Assembly: GCA_963728295.1 (NCBI GenBank) | Contig: CAVSKB010000019.1 | Coordinates: 434,001 to 498,000, forward strand | DNA: 64,000 nucleotides | Direction: 5' to 3' | From: DATJKD01 sp963728295 | GTDB taxonomy: Bacteria > Pseudomonadota > Gammaproteobacteria > Steroidobacterales > Steroidobacteraceae | In this document: positions 17,097-26,245 of the stretch, in pieces | Layout of the letters: every line of letters starts with the position of its first letter | Position numbering within the stretch: the first letter of the stretch is position 1 | Position numbers and translations under genes: made by a program | The notes under the pieces: generated by a model | Seen by the model: only the letters and a program-made list of their open reading frames with translations | The model's database searches: none | Told to the model about the DNA's origin: nothing

Positions 17097-17489
17097 GTGG
17101 ACTATTACATCGCGAAGACTGTTGAGCAGCCGTTCGACAGCGTGGTCTCCGAGGTCGTCGCGCTGCTCAAAGCTCAAGGTTTCGGCGTGCTGACGGACAT
17201 CGACCTGAGGGCCGAATTGAGATCGACGATCGGCACCGAGATGTCGCGCTACCGGATACTGGGCGCCTGCAACCCAGCGCTCGCTTACGAGGCCTTGAAG
17301 ATGGAGGATAAGCTCGGCGTGCTCCTGCCCTGCAACGTCATCGTCCACGAGACGGCGGAGCAGCGGGTCGAGATCGCTAGCGTTGATCCGGTCGTCGCAA
17401 TGGAGCGCACCGCTAATCCTGCGCTCGCGCGTATCGCGCTGGAAGTCCGCGGGCGCCTCGCCAGAGTTCTCGACGGCATTGGAACTTGA
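17097..17489 (+). CDS. DUF302 domain protein
   Basis: A 130-residue single-domain protein of the DUF302 family. Recognisable segments are YYIAKTVEQPFDSVVSEVV, LLKAQGFGVLTDIDL, YRILGACNPALAYEAL and GVLLPCNVIVHE, with the conserved central GACNP and LPCNV cysteines. The function is not known; the family recurs in stress and sulfur-oxidiser gene clusters. Translation starts at GTG 17097. Its stop TGA overlaps the TTG start of the FixL-like kinase (TTGA at 17486-17489), so the two are translationally coupled. Confidence 0.82.
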   Translation: MDYYIAKTVEQPFDSVVSEVVALLKAQGFGVLTDIDLRAELRSTIGTEMSRYRILGACNPALAYEALKMEDKLGVLLPCNVIVHETAEQRVEIASVDPVVAMERTANPALARIALEVRGRLARVLDGIGT

Positions 17490-18627
17490 CGAACTTGGTC
17501 GCGGGCCTCCTCGAAGCGGGCGAACGGCGTACCAACGCGGCTGAGGAGCTGCAGGCGCTTCTCGACGCCGCCGTCGACGCCATCATCGTCATCGACAGCT
17601 GGGGGCAGATCGAAAAGTTCAATCAGGCTGCAGAGCAGATGTTCGGATTTTCCGCTGCCGAGATCCTCGGCAAGAACGTCGCGTTGCTGATGCCGGAACC
17701 TGATCGCAGTGCGCACGACGCCTACCTGCGACGCTATAACCTTACCGGAGAGGCGAGGATCATCGGCATCGGCCGTGACGTTCAGGCGCAGCGCCGCGAC
17801 GGCACTGTCTTCCCCGCTTCGCTCGCCGTCGGTCGTGTCGCAGGTACCGAACCGCCCGCTTTGTCGGGTTCATTCGCGATATCTCCGCGCGGGTTGCCGC
17901 CGAGCGTGCCGCCGCTCAAGCGCAGGAGCGCCTCACCCATGTCGCACGCTTGAGCACGCTGGGCGAGATGGCGGCGGGTCTCGCGCACGAGATTAATCAG
18001 CCGCTCGCGGCAATCACCACCTACGCACAAGCCTGCCAACGCCTGCTGGACAAGGGCGAGGCGCTGGATGCCGCTGACATCCGCGACGCGCTGGTGGAAA
18101 TCGGTCGCCAGGCGCTGCGCGCCGGCGAGGTAATTCGACGGCTGCGCTCCCTCGTCGCCAAACGGGAGGTTCGCCGGGAACCCCTCCGCTGCAACCGGCT
18201 GCTCGAGGACGTCGTGTCGCTCGCACGACCCGACTTGCGTGCTAACGATGTGCGGCTGAGACTGGACGTCGCGCCGGGTCTGCCGGACGTGATGACGGAC
18301 CCCGTACAGTTACAGCAGGTGCTGATCAATCTCTTGCGCAACGCCATCGACGCGACGCTGCAGAGTGGAGACGCGCGGCGCGAAATCACGCTGCGTGCCC
18401 TGTCCACGCCGGGCAACGTGGAGATTTCGGTGCACGACCACGGGCCAGGCCTTGAGCCCGATGTGCTCTCGAAGGTGTTCAACCCGTTCTTCACGACCAA
18501 GCCGCACGGCACCGGCCTCGGGCTCGCGATCAGTCGCACCATCGTGCAGGCACACGGCGGCACCCTTGCACATCGCGAGGAGCCTGGCGGTGGAGCGTGC
18601 TTCTATTTCACGCTGCCGACACTATAG
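17486..18627 (+). CDS. fixL: FixL-like haem-PAS oxygen-sensing histidine kinase, one frame break
   Basis: A soluble kinase of about 380 residues: PAS (about 20-120), coiled linker, HisKA and HATPase. The PAS domain has the FixL hallmarks: MPEPDR, then H77 in AHDAYLRRY (the proximal haem ligand position) and R97 in IIGIGR (the O2-contacting position), exactly 20 residues apart as in Bradyrhizobium FixL H200/R220. The kinase part shows LAHEINQPLAAI (phospho-His), NLLRNAIDA, DHGPGL and GTGLGLAISR. One C is missing from a CCC run near 17850, shifting PAS into RFVGFIRDIS; the span is one base short. No transmembrane helix is seen, so it is cytoplasmic. It is followed by a FixJ-like regulator. Confidence 0.82.
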
Positions 18628-18638
18628 AGGGTCGAATC

Positions 18639-19268
18639 ATGAGAGAGGAGCCAGCGACGGTTTTCGTTGTCGACGATGACGAGGCCGTGCGCGCTTCACT
18701 GAAGCTGTTGCTGAAGACCCTCGGCCTGCCCGCGGAAACCTACGCATCCGCCCAGGAATTCCTCGCGACCTTCGATGCGCGCCGAGGCGGGTGTCTGGTG
18801 CTCGACATCCGGATGCCTGGCATGAGCGGACTCGAGCTGCAGGGGGAGCTCAACACCCGCGGCGCGATCCTGCCGATCATCTTCATCACGGGGCACGGTG
18901 ACGTGCCGATGGCAGTGGAGGCCATGCAGCGTGGCGCAATGGATTTCCTGCAGAAGCCGTTCCGCGATCAGGATCTGCTCGATCGCATCACCGAGGCGCT
19001 GGCAAAGGATCGCGCCGGCCGCGAGCTGCTCGGCAATCGCGAGCGCATCCGTGCGCGTGTCGCCGGCTTGACGCCGCGCGAACGCGAGGTCATGGACCTC
19101 GTGACGCAGGGCAAGGCGAACAAAGTGATCGCCGCCGACCTGGATCTGAGCCAGCGCACGGTAGAAATCCACCGCGCGCATGTCATGGAAAAGATGGGCG
19201 CGAATTCGCTGGCACACCTCGTGCGCATGGCGATCGAGGTAGACGAGGGAAACCTGATCGCGCGTTGA
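18639..19268 (+). CDS. fixJ: FixJ-like response regulator
   Basis: A 209-residue two-domain regulator. The receiver has the acidic pair FVVDDDEA, the phospho-acceptor Asp in LVLDIRMPGMSG, the conserved Thr region FITGHGDVP and Lys in LQKPFRD. The LuxR/FixJ-type helix-turn-helix runs LTPREREVMDLVTQGKANK to QRTVEIHRAHVMEKMGA. It starts at ATG 18639, 11 bases after the FixL-like kinase, whose phosphate it presumably accepts. In rhizobia this pair drives fixK and microaerobic genes; no fixK is recognisable here, so targets are unknown. Confidence 0.9.
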   Translation: MREEPATVFVVDDDEAVRASLKLLLKTLGLPAETYASAQEFLATFDARRGGCLVLDIRMPGMSGLELQGELNTRGAILPIIFITGHGDVPMAVEAMQRGAMDFLQKPFRDQDLLDRITEALAKDRAGRELLGNRERIRARVAGLTPREREVMDLVTQGKANKVIAADLDLSQRTVEIHRAHVMEKMGANSLAHLVRMAIEVDEGNLIAR

Positions 19269-19373
19269 CGCACACCGGCAGCTACGGAAGCCGGATTTCT
19301 GCGGCCGGAAATGCAGGGTGTTGCCGCCAGATCCCTCACAATGTGAACATGCGGTCTTGGGGGACAACACAGA

Positions 19374-20921
19374 TTGACCCTCGAACAGAGGGCCGGATCA
19401 GTCGCCATGCTGTCGTCTGAACTCCTTCGCAGCGCCCTCGAGTCCGCGCCGGATGCCATTGTCATCGCCGATGCGTCCGGCGTTATTCTATTTACGAATC
19501 ATCAGGTTAAGGCTCTGTTTGGGCACCCCTCGGAAGAGCTGGCCGGCAAGCACGTCGAGTGCCTCCTGCCGGATCGTTTCCGTGCACGCCATGTAGCCCA
19601 TCGCGAACGCTTCGCCATCGAGGGCGGCGTACGACCCATGGGGGCCGGCCTGGAACTCTTCGCGCGACGTCGCGACGGCACCGAGTTTCCCGTGGAGATC
19701 AGCCTGAGCCCGATCCGCGATGGCGATCGGACGCTGGTCGCCGCGGCGATACGCGACGTCACGGACCGCAAGCGCATCGAAGCCGAACTCGTCGCTGCGC
19801 GCGAATCAGCCGATCGGGCGAATCAGAGCAAGAGCCGTTTTCTCGCCACGGCGAGCCACGACCTGCGTCAGCCGCTCCAGACGCTCGCGCTTCTGGGCGG
19901 TACCTTGCGACGAACGGTCAGCGACCCTGTGTCTGTCGAGGCACTTGCACAGCAGGATCTGGCGATCGGGGGCATGTCGCGACTGCTGAATGCCCTGCTC
20001 GACATCAGCAAGCTGGAATCCGGGGCCATCAAGCCTGAGCTCACCGACTTCACGGTGGCCGCCCTGTTCGAGGAGCTCCGGACGGAGTTCGCTGGACTGG
20101 CGGCGAACAAGGGCCTTCAATTCCAGGTCGACCCTTGCATGGACTGCGTCCACAGTGACCCGTCGCTGGTGGAGCAGATCCTGCGCAATCTCATTGCGAA
20201 CGCGATCAAATACACCCGCGACGGTTGCGTTCGACTACGCTGCCTGCACGAGCAAGCACGCGTTCGCATCCAGGTCCTCGACACTGGCATCGGCATTTCG
20301 TCCGATCAGCTGCCGTACATCTATGACGAGTTCTATCAGGTCGGCGTCCGAGCAAACACCGTCCGCGAAGGTTACGGTCTCGGGCTGAGCATCGTACTCA
20401 GGTTGGTCAAGCTGCTGAACCTGGGGCTTCAGGTTGAATCGGAGGTCGGCAGGGGATCGGTATTCTCGCTGGTACTGCCTGCCGGCGCGGCGCGGATCGC
20501 CGATCGCGAAGCCAACGAGACAGCGCACCCCGACAGCTCCCGAAGCGCGGGCGCGTTACCGCATATTCTGGTCGTTGAGGACGATCCGGCCGTCCTGAAC
20601 GCCACCCGCCTGCTGCTCAAGGTCGAGGGTTACCGGGTCACGGCTGCCGCCTCATTGTCGGAAGCCATGCAGAGGGCCCACGAGCATGCGGATGTGGACT
20701 TGCTCATAACGGACTATCACCTGGGAGACGGACAAACGGGCCTGGAAGTGATTGCGTCCGTACGGGGTATTCTGGGTGCCGACCTCCGGGTCGTGATAGT
20801 CACGGGCGACACCTCGAGCGCCGTCAGGGAGCTCCAGCACGACGAGCGAGTGCGCATGACGAGCAAGCCCATCAACTCGGATGAATTGCTCACCTTGCTG
20901 CGGGAGCTCCTGGCCGCCTGA
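19374..20921 (+). CDS. hybrid PAS histidine kinase with receiver domain
   Basis: A 515-residue soluble hybrid kinase. A PAS domain (about 15-130) is followed by HisKA with phospho-accepting H162 in ATASHDLRQP, an HATPase domain (NLIANAIKY, DTGIGI, YGLGLSIVLRL), and a C-terminal receiver (ILVVEDDPAV, acceptor Asp in LLITDYHLGDG). Unlike the neighbouring kinase, its PAS lacks the FixL Arg in GIGR, so haem-O2 sensing is not indicated. The TTG at 19374 follows GGGGGA with good spacing; ATG 19407 is an alternative. It lies 105 bp after the FixJ-like gene and may feed the same pathway. Confidence 0.88.
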   Translation: MTLEQRAGSVAMLSSELLRSALESAPDAIVIADASGVILFTNHQVKALFGHPSEELAGKHVECLLPDRFRARHVAHRERFAIEGGVRPMGAGLELFARRRDGTEFPVEISLSPIRDGDRTLVAAAIRDVTDRKRIEAELVAARESADRANQSKSRFLATASHDLRQPLQTLALLGGTLRRTVSDPVSVEALAQQDLAIGGMSRLLNALLDISKLESGAIKPELTDFTVAALFEELRTEFAGLAANKGLQFQVDPCMDCVHSDPSLVEQILRNLIANAIKYTRDGCVRLRCLHEQARVRIQVLDTGIGISSDQLPYIYDEFYQVGVRANTVREGYGLGLSIVLRLVKLLNLGLQVESEVGRGSVFSLVLPAGAARIADREANETAHPDSSRSAGALPHILVVEDDPAVLNATRLLLKVEGYRVTAAASLSEAMQRAHEHADVDLLITDYHLGDGQTGLEVIASVRGILGADLRVVIVTGDTSSAVRELQHDERVRMTSKPINSDELLTLLRELLAA

Positions 20922-20953
20922 GTCGACACGAACCCCCCCAAGAACGCAACATC

Positions 20954-23650
20954 GTGTCATCCAAGGCGGAGGAAGCATTGGCTGGTACGACGCCAGACAG
21001 CACGCAGCCCGGTGCGGCCCGACGGGCGTACTCTGGATTGACCAGTAGCGAGGCCGCTCGGCGCCTGAGCGCAGAAGGTCCGAACGACTTACCGACCGGG
21101 CGGGATCACCGCCTGCCCCGCGTAATCCTTCGCGTGTTCGCCGAACCCATGTTTCTGCTGCTGTGCGCGGCGGTGACGCTCTATGTTTTGCTCGGCGACC
21201 TGCCTGAGGCGCTGGTTCTCGGAGGGTCACTGCTTGCCGTAGTCGCCATCACCGTGTTGCAGGAGCGGCGCGCCGACCGGGCCCTCGCGGCGCTGCGTGA
21301 CCTGTCGAGTCCGCGTGCGGCCGTCGTACGCGACGGTGAGCTGCAACGCATCGCTGGTCGTGAAGTCGTCCGCGGCGACATCGTGCTACTGAGCGAGGGA
21401 GACCGCGTCGCAGCGGATGGATTGCTGCGCGAATCCGTCGGCCTCGCGGTGGACGAATCGCTCCTGACCGGTGAATCGGCGCCGGTGCCGAAGCAAGCAG
21501 ATCCTGAACGCGGGGAGATGTCGCGGCCGCATGCGGATTCGCACGCCTGCGTCTTCTCCGGGACCTTGGTAGTCCAGGGACATGCCACCGCGGAGATTGT
21601 CGCGATCGGCGCCGCGACCGAAGTCGGGCGGATCGGGCGGGCGCTCACGCAGCCGCAGCCGCAGAGCACGCCTCTCTACCGGGAAACCCGACGTCTGGTC
21701 CGATACCTGGCCCTATTCGGAATCGTGCTGTGTCTGGCGGTGGTGTTCCTGTACGCGTCCTTGCGGGGCGACTGGGTGGACGGTGCCTTGGCAGGGATCA
21801 CGCTCGCGATGAGCGTCCTGCCAGAAGAATTTCCCGTCGTGCTCACGGTGTTCCTCGCACTCGGCGCCTGGCGTCTTTCGAAGCGCAACGTGCTGACTCG
21901 CAGCATGCCGGCGATCGAAACGCTGGGGGCCACCACGGTGCTGGCAGTGGACAAGACGGGCACTATCACCGAAAACCGCATGGCAGTAGCCGTGCTGGAT
22001 GACGGCGCGCGGCGGATCACGCTGGGCGATGCGAGCGGCAGCGTCGACACCCGCATGCGCGATCTTCTGAGCGCCGCACTGGCTGCGTGTGAGATCGACG
22101 CGTTCGATCCGATGGAACGGGCCATTATCCGTGCGGCGAAATGCCACGCGCCAGACGCCGTGAGGCAGCTTGCGGACATGCTGCTGGTGCGTGAATACGA
22201 GCTCACTCCGCAGCTCCCGGCCGTCACCCACGTATGGCGCCGGCACGACGAGGTCAAGGTCCACGTCGCGGCTAAGGGTGCGCCGGAAGCGCTCGCCGCG
22301 CTGTGCAGGCTCGAGGCGGGCGCCGCAGCTCGGCTGTTGAAGCGGACGGAGGAACTCGCCAGCGATGGCCTGCGGGTACTGGCGGTGGCGGAAAGTGAGT
22401 TTGCCGGCGAGACTCTGCCCGCGTCGCCGCACGGTCTTGGCCTGCAATTGCGAGGCCTGATCGGATTGATGGATCCCGTGCGGGGTGACGTGCCAGCTGC
22501 ACTGGACGAATGCCGCAGCGCCGGCATCCGGGTCATCATGATCACAGGGGATCACGCCGCAACAGCGCGCTCCGTCGCACGCGCCGTCGGCCTCGACGAT
22601 TCGGCTGGCATATTGACGGGCGCACAGATCGCTACGCTGGACGACGCTGCACTGTGCGACGCGGTTCGCGTCGTGAATGTGTACGCGCGGACGCCGCCCG
22701 ATCAGAAGCTGAGACTCGTGCGTGCCCTGCAGACCAACGGCGATATCGTCGCGATGACCGGCGACGGGGTAAACGATGCGCCCGCCCTCAAGGCCGCGCA
22801 CATCGGGATCGCCATGGGCCGGAGGGGCGCCGATGTCGCTCGTGAAGCGGCGGCGCTCGTGCTGTTAAGCGACGATTTCTCGGCACTCGTGGCGGGCGTG
22901 GGTGTGGGGCGTCGCATCTACGAGAATATCCGCAACGCCATGAGCTATCTCCTTGCAGTGCACATTCCGCTCGCGGGCATGGGTCTTCTGCCACTGTTGC
23001 TCGGCTGGCCCTTGCTGCTCTTCCCGTTGCATGTAGTATTCCTCGAGTTCGTGATCGACCCCGCCTGCACGCTGGTTTTTGAAACCGAGCAACGAGGAAC
23101 GGAGGTCATGCGCCGGCCGCCGCGGGACCCGCGCCAGCGACTGTTCTCCAGGTCAATGGTTCTCGAAAGCGCGGCGCTCGGTGTCACCAGTCTCATCGCC
23201 GCACTGCTCGTCTACGGCACCGCCCTGCGGTTCTTGCCCTCCGATGATGAGGCGCGGGCACTCGGTTTCGTCGCGCTGGTCGCGGGCAACCTCACGATGA
23301 TCCTCGTCAATCGCTCGCGGGACGATTCGCTCGCTGCGGTACTGACACGGCCGAACGCGGCCTTCTGGTGGATATGCGCGCTCGCGGCGACCGCACTGGC
23401 CCTCATCCTTGCGGTGCCGCCAGCCGCCGAGGCATTCGACTTCGGCCGGCCACCTGTGGTCGGCATACTGGGTGCGGCAGTCCTGGGCGGAGGAGCCGTT
23501 GCTTTCGGGCTATCTGCGCCCAACCCGAGGCCGGCGGGCCGGAGGACACAGCGGCAACGCAGGGCGCATGTAGTCGCTCCGGCCCGGTCGCGGGCCCAAT
23601 TGGGCCTCGAACGGATCAGGAGCGTGTCTGCGGCAGCCCAACTCGAATGA
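20954..23650 (+). CDS. P-type cation-transporting ATPase
   Basis: An 898-residue P-type ATPase of the calcium/magnesium-like (type II) branch. The actuator motif LTGES is followed by PEEFPVVLTVFLALGAW (TM4), the phosphorylated Asp333 in DKTGTITEN, the KGAPEAL nucleotide motif, MITGDHAATARS and MTGDGVNDAPALK. C-terminal helices carry FLEFVIDPACTLVFETE instead of the Ca2+-ATPase NLVTDGLPA signature, so the transported ion cannot be named. There is no N-terminal heavy-metal domain. The start is GTG 20954. It lies 32 bases after the hybrid kinase and 13 bases before a CarS-like gene, suggesting one transcript. Confidence 0.88.
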   Translation: MSSKAEEALAGTTPDSTQPGAARRAYSGLTSSEAARRLSAEGPNDLPTGRDHRLPRVILRVFAEPMFLLLCAAVTLYVLLGDLPEALVLGGSLLAVVAITVLQERRADRALAALRDLSSPRAAVVRDGELQRIAGREVVRGDIVLLSEGDRVAADGLLRESVGLAVDESLLTGESAPVPKQADPERGEMSRPHADSHACVFSGTLVVQGHATAEIVAIGAATEVGRIGRALTQPQPQSTPLYRETRRLVRYLALFGIVLCLAVVFLYASLRGDWVDGALAGITLAMSVLPEEFPVVLTVFLALGAWRLSKRNVLTRSMPAIETLGATTVLAVDKTGTITENRMAVAVLDDGARRITLGDASGSVDTRMRDLLSAALAACEIDAFDPMERAIIRAAKCHAPDAVRQLADMLLVREYELTPQLPAVTHVWRRHDEVKVHVAAKGAPEALAALCRLEAGAAARLLKRTEELASDGLRVLAVAESEFAGETLPASPHGLGLQLRGLIGLMDPVRGDVPAALDECRSAGIRVIMITGDHAATARSVARAVGLDDSAGILTGAQIATLDDAALCDAVRVVNVYARTPPDQKLRLVRALQTNGDIVAMTGDGVNDAPALKAAHIGIAMGRRGADVAREAAALVLLSDDFSALVAGVGVGRRIYENIRNAMSYLLAVHIPLAGMGLLPLLLGWPLLLFPLHVVFLEFVIDPACTLVFETEQRGTEVMRRPPRDPRQRLFSRSMVLESAALGVTSLIAALLVYGTALRFLPSDDEARALGFVALVAGNLTMILVNRSRDDSLAAVLTRPNAAFWWICALAATALALILAVPPAAEAFDFGRPPVVGILGAAVLGGGAVAFGLSAPNPRPAGRRTQRQRRAHVVAPARSRAQLGLERIRSVSAAAQLE

Positions 23651-23663
23651 ACACCGGACATAA

Positions 23664-24164
23664 ATGATCGATTTGCTCGAAGCGGGCCGCGCGCTGCTCC
23701 TCATCGCCGTCGCCAACGTCGTACCATGGGGTGCGGGCAGGGCTGCGCCGCGGCGTTGGTCTGCACCTCTCGACTGTGGCGTGCGGCTGTGGGATGGCGA
23801 ACGCCTTCTCGGCGACCACAAGACTTGGAGAGGCCTTCTGCTCGGCACGCTTGGCTGCGGACTGACCGCGATGCTGACAGGTCCGGGATTTGCCGTCGGC
23901 GCAGGTTTCGGCGCCTTGTCGCTGACGGGCGATGCCCTATCCAGCGCACTGAAGCGGCGGCTGCGGCTGGCGCCGGGAGCGGAGATTCCGGGGCTCGATC
24001 AGCTCCCCGAGGCGCTGCTTCCGTCGATGGTCCTTGCGGGTGCCCTGGGACTCGGCGCAGCAGAAATCGCAGTATCGGCGTTTGCGTTTCTCGTGCTCGA
24101 CATTCTCGTGACCCGCGTACGTCACCGGCACCCGACCGGGACACGAGGCCTGGGAGATGGATGA
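23664..24164 (+). CDS. CDP-archaeol synthase (CarS)-like membrane protein
   Basis: A 166-residue membrane protein of the CarS/DUF46 family, related to CDP-diglyceride synthase and best known in archaea for activating unsaturated archaetidic acid with CTP. Motifs include GDHKTWRGLLLGTLGCG, ALSLTGDALSSALKRR and PGLDQLPEALLPS, with about four hydrophobic helices. Bacterial homologues exist and their substrate is not settled. It follows the P-type ATPase by 13 bases on the same strand and converges on the kinase gene at 24202. Confidence 0.78.
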   Translation: MIDLLEAGRALLLIAVANVVPWGAGRAAPRRWSAPLDCGVRLWDGERLLGDHKTWRGLLLGTLGCGLTAMLTGPGFAVGAGFGALSLTGDALSSALKRRLRLAPGAEIPGLDQLPEALLPSMVLAGALGLGAAEIAVSAFAFLVLDILVTRVRHRHPTGTRGLGDG

Positions 24165-24201
24165 CGCAAGACCATCAGGCAAGGTGCTGCACGTGGCGTC
24201 A

Positions 24202-25818
24202 TCAGTAACGCAGCAGCCGCTCCTTGACGGCGTTGACCACTGCGTCGACGGTGGTGAGCGAATTGGTGTCGATCAGCAATGCGTGAGCTTGCTCCTGCGC
24301 GGTTAGAGGCTGCGCTGTCGCGATCTGATGATCGAGCACAGCTCGAGTCGCTTCGGAGGGGTCGCGCCTCGCCCGCGTCCGGTTCTCGAGACGGAGATTC
24401 AGTGTAGCGGTGTTCGCCTGGCACGACAGGATCATGAATGGAGCATGCCGCCTCACTGCAAGCTGCCGAAACTGCTCCGGCTGATCGCGGCCCAGGAACG
24501 ACGCATCGACGATCACGCTGAAACCCGCAGCCAGCGCGGACTCGGCACATTCGCTGAGCCGGGCGTATACGCGATGGCTCATGTCTGCGGCATATAGCTT
24601 TTCGCCAACCCCTGAACCGCTGTGCTCGAGCGGCTCCAGGCTAGCCAGGCGCTTTCGCTCGAGGTCCGAGCGGACCCGCACTGCATGGATGGCGGGTATG
24701 AGCCGTTCGCTGAGCCACGACTTCCCGCAAGCGGTGATGCCATGGGTGATCAGCAGTGCAGGCACCTGATCGCCGATGAGCTCTGCAGCTACACTCACGC
24801 GTCGCGCGCCCCGCACGCGCAGTGCTTGTGCGCTCTCCCCTGACACGGATTCCGCCGCGAGCGCATCGATTTTGGCACGGACCAGCGCGCGATACACCGC
24901 ATACAGCGGAAGCAGGCGCACACCCTGGTAATCATGTGTCTCCTCGAGATAGCGGCTCAAAAACGCAAACGCCAGATCACGCCGACGATGGGCCCCGAGA
25001 TCCATGAACAGGAACGCGACGTCGCTCATGACGTCGATCCAGCGCAGGTCGGGATTGAATTCGATGCAGTCGAACGGCATCCACCGTTGCCGCCAACGCA
25101 CGATGTTGTGCGCGTGCAGGTCTCCATGGCATTCGCGTACCGCACCGTCTCGCTTTCGCAACGCTATGAGCGGGGTCGACTCGGCTAGGGACAACTGGAG
25201 CCACTCGTTGAGGCGGCGAATCGCAGCAATCTCCTCAGTCGCCTCGACGCACCGCTCCAGCACCGTCATGTTGTCGACGATCTGGTCTCTGACGGATGCC
25301 ACTTCCCCCCACGGGCTCTCGGGAGCCGCCACCACAGCATCACGATGAAACTCGGCGATTGCGATCGCGAGCGATCTCATGTCGCTGGGCCAGACGCTGC
25401 CAGCCCCGAGCTGGCTCGACAGCTCCTGACGCGGATCAAACTCGTGCATGCGGACCGCATATTCCACCGCTGGTCCGTCACCCCCGACCTTGAGCTGCCC
25501 ATCCTCGCGAGTGAGAGCAATCACGTCGATGTAAAGATCGGGCGCAAACCGCCGGTTGAGCCGCAACTCCTCCATACACAACTCGCGCCGCCGTTCGAGT
25601 GTCGAGGCATCGAGAAAGTCGTAACGGACCGGTTTCTTGAACTTGTAGGCGAAATGTCCCGTGAGCACGATCCAGGAGATGTGAGTCTCAATGACGTGCA
25701 TCCGCGACACTGTGTGCGGGAACGCCGCCGGCAACAGCTCCCCGATAGCGAATGCCGTTGTCGCCGCGTCTCGAGGCGGCAGCTTGTGCGGCGGATCAGG
25801 TCTGCAGGGTCCGCTCAA
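24202..25818 (-). CDS. two-domain kinase: phosphotransferase plus P-loop kinase
   Basis: A 538-residue fusion. The N-terminal half (about 1-340) is an aminoglycoside-phosphotransferase-like kinase with FAYKFKKPVRYDFLD (ATP lysine region), the catalytic loop CHGDLHAHNI and the metal-binding segment FDCIEFNPDLRWIDVMSD. The C-terminal half is a P-loop kinase with Walker A GITACGKS and a following VRSDLERKR. Such fusions occur in many proteobacteria, often beside universal stress and CBS genes, with unknown substrates. The TTG start at 25818 overlaps the upstream CBS gene end by 23 bases; a later start is possible. Confidence 0.82.
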   Translation of the reverse strand: MSGPCRPDPPHKLPPRDAATTAFAIGELLPAAFPHTVSRMHVIETHISWIVLTGHFAYKFKKPVRYDFLDASTLERRRELCMEELRLNRRFAPDLYIDVIALTREDGQLKVGGDGPAVEYAVRMHEFDPRQELSSQLGAGSVWPSDMRSLAIAIAEFHRDAVVAAPESPWGEVASVRDQIVDNMTVLERCVEATEEIAAIRRLNEWLQLSLAESTPLIALRKRDGAVRECHGDLHAHNIVRWRQRWMPFDCIEFNPDLRWIDVMSDVAFLFMDLGAHRRRDLAFAFLSRYLEETHDYQGVRLLPLYAVYRALVRAKIDALAAESVSGESAQALRVRGARRVSVAAELIGDQVPALLITHGITACGKSWLSERLIPAIHAVRVRSDLERKRLASLEPLEHSGSGVGEKLYAADMSHRVYARLSECAESALAAGFSVIVDASFLGRDQPEQFRQLAVRRHAPFMILSCQANTATLNLRLENRTRARRDPSEATRAVLDHQIATAQPLTAQEQAHALLIDTNSLTTVDAVVNAVKERLLRY

Positions 25819-26245
25819 AGTTGAGCTCGTTGCGCATCGACCCGGAGACGTCCGACAGCTGGCCCACGACGTGATTCAGGACGTCGTCGATCGAGAGCAC
25901 GCCGCTCACCTTTCCGCCCGGCCCGACGACCGGCACCCGGCGTACGCCCATGCGCCGCATCCGACGCAGCGTCTCGCTGATGCCATCATCGTCCGCAGCC
26001 GTGAGCGGCTCGGGTGTCATGACGTCACCGACCGTCAGGGTGTGCGGGTCAACGTCCTTCGCCGTGACCTTCACGACGATGTCGCGGTCGGTTATCACGC
26101 CAATGGGCGACGAGCCCCCCGACCGACTGTCCGTTACGATGAGATAACCGATGTGGTTTTCACGCATCACCCCGGCGGCAGCGGAAATATCGATCTCTCG
26201 ATCTACGGTAATGACCTTGTGAGTGCAGATTGAGGCGATCGTCAT
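25796..26245 (-). CDS. CBS-pair domain protein
   Basis: A 149-residue protein made of two CBS motifs (about 7-60 and 75-130), a fold that binds adenine nucleotides and reports energy state. Segments such as GVITDRDIVVKV, VGDVMTPEPLTA and RRVPVVGPGGKVSGVLSIDD are diagnostic. The ATG at 26245 is chosen for GGAGAAGG just upstream; an earlier start has no ribosome site. The gene overlaps the two-domain kinase and diverges from a Usp gene across a 393-bp spacer with an inverted repeat. Confidence 0.88.
   Translation of the reverse strand: MTIASICTHKVITVDREIDISAAAGVMRENHIGYLIVTDSRSGGSSPIGVITDRDIVVKVTAKDVDPHTLTVGDVMTPEPLTAADDDGISETLRRMRRMGVRRVPVVGPGGKVSGVLSIDDVLNHVVGQLSDVSGSMRNELNFERTLQT

Noticed and set aside
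19336..19346. TCACA-A-TGTGA before the hybrid kinase as a CRP site
   Set aside because: The half-sites are in the wrong order with a one-base spacer, so it does not have CRP-site geometry.
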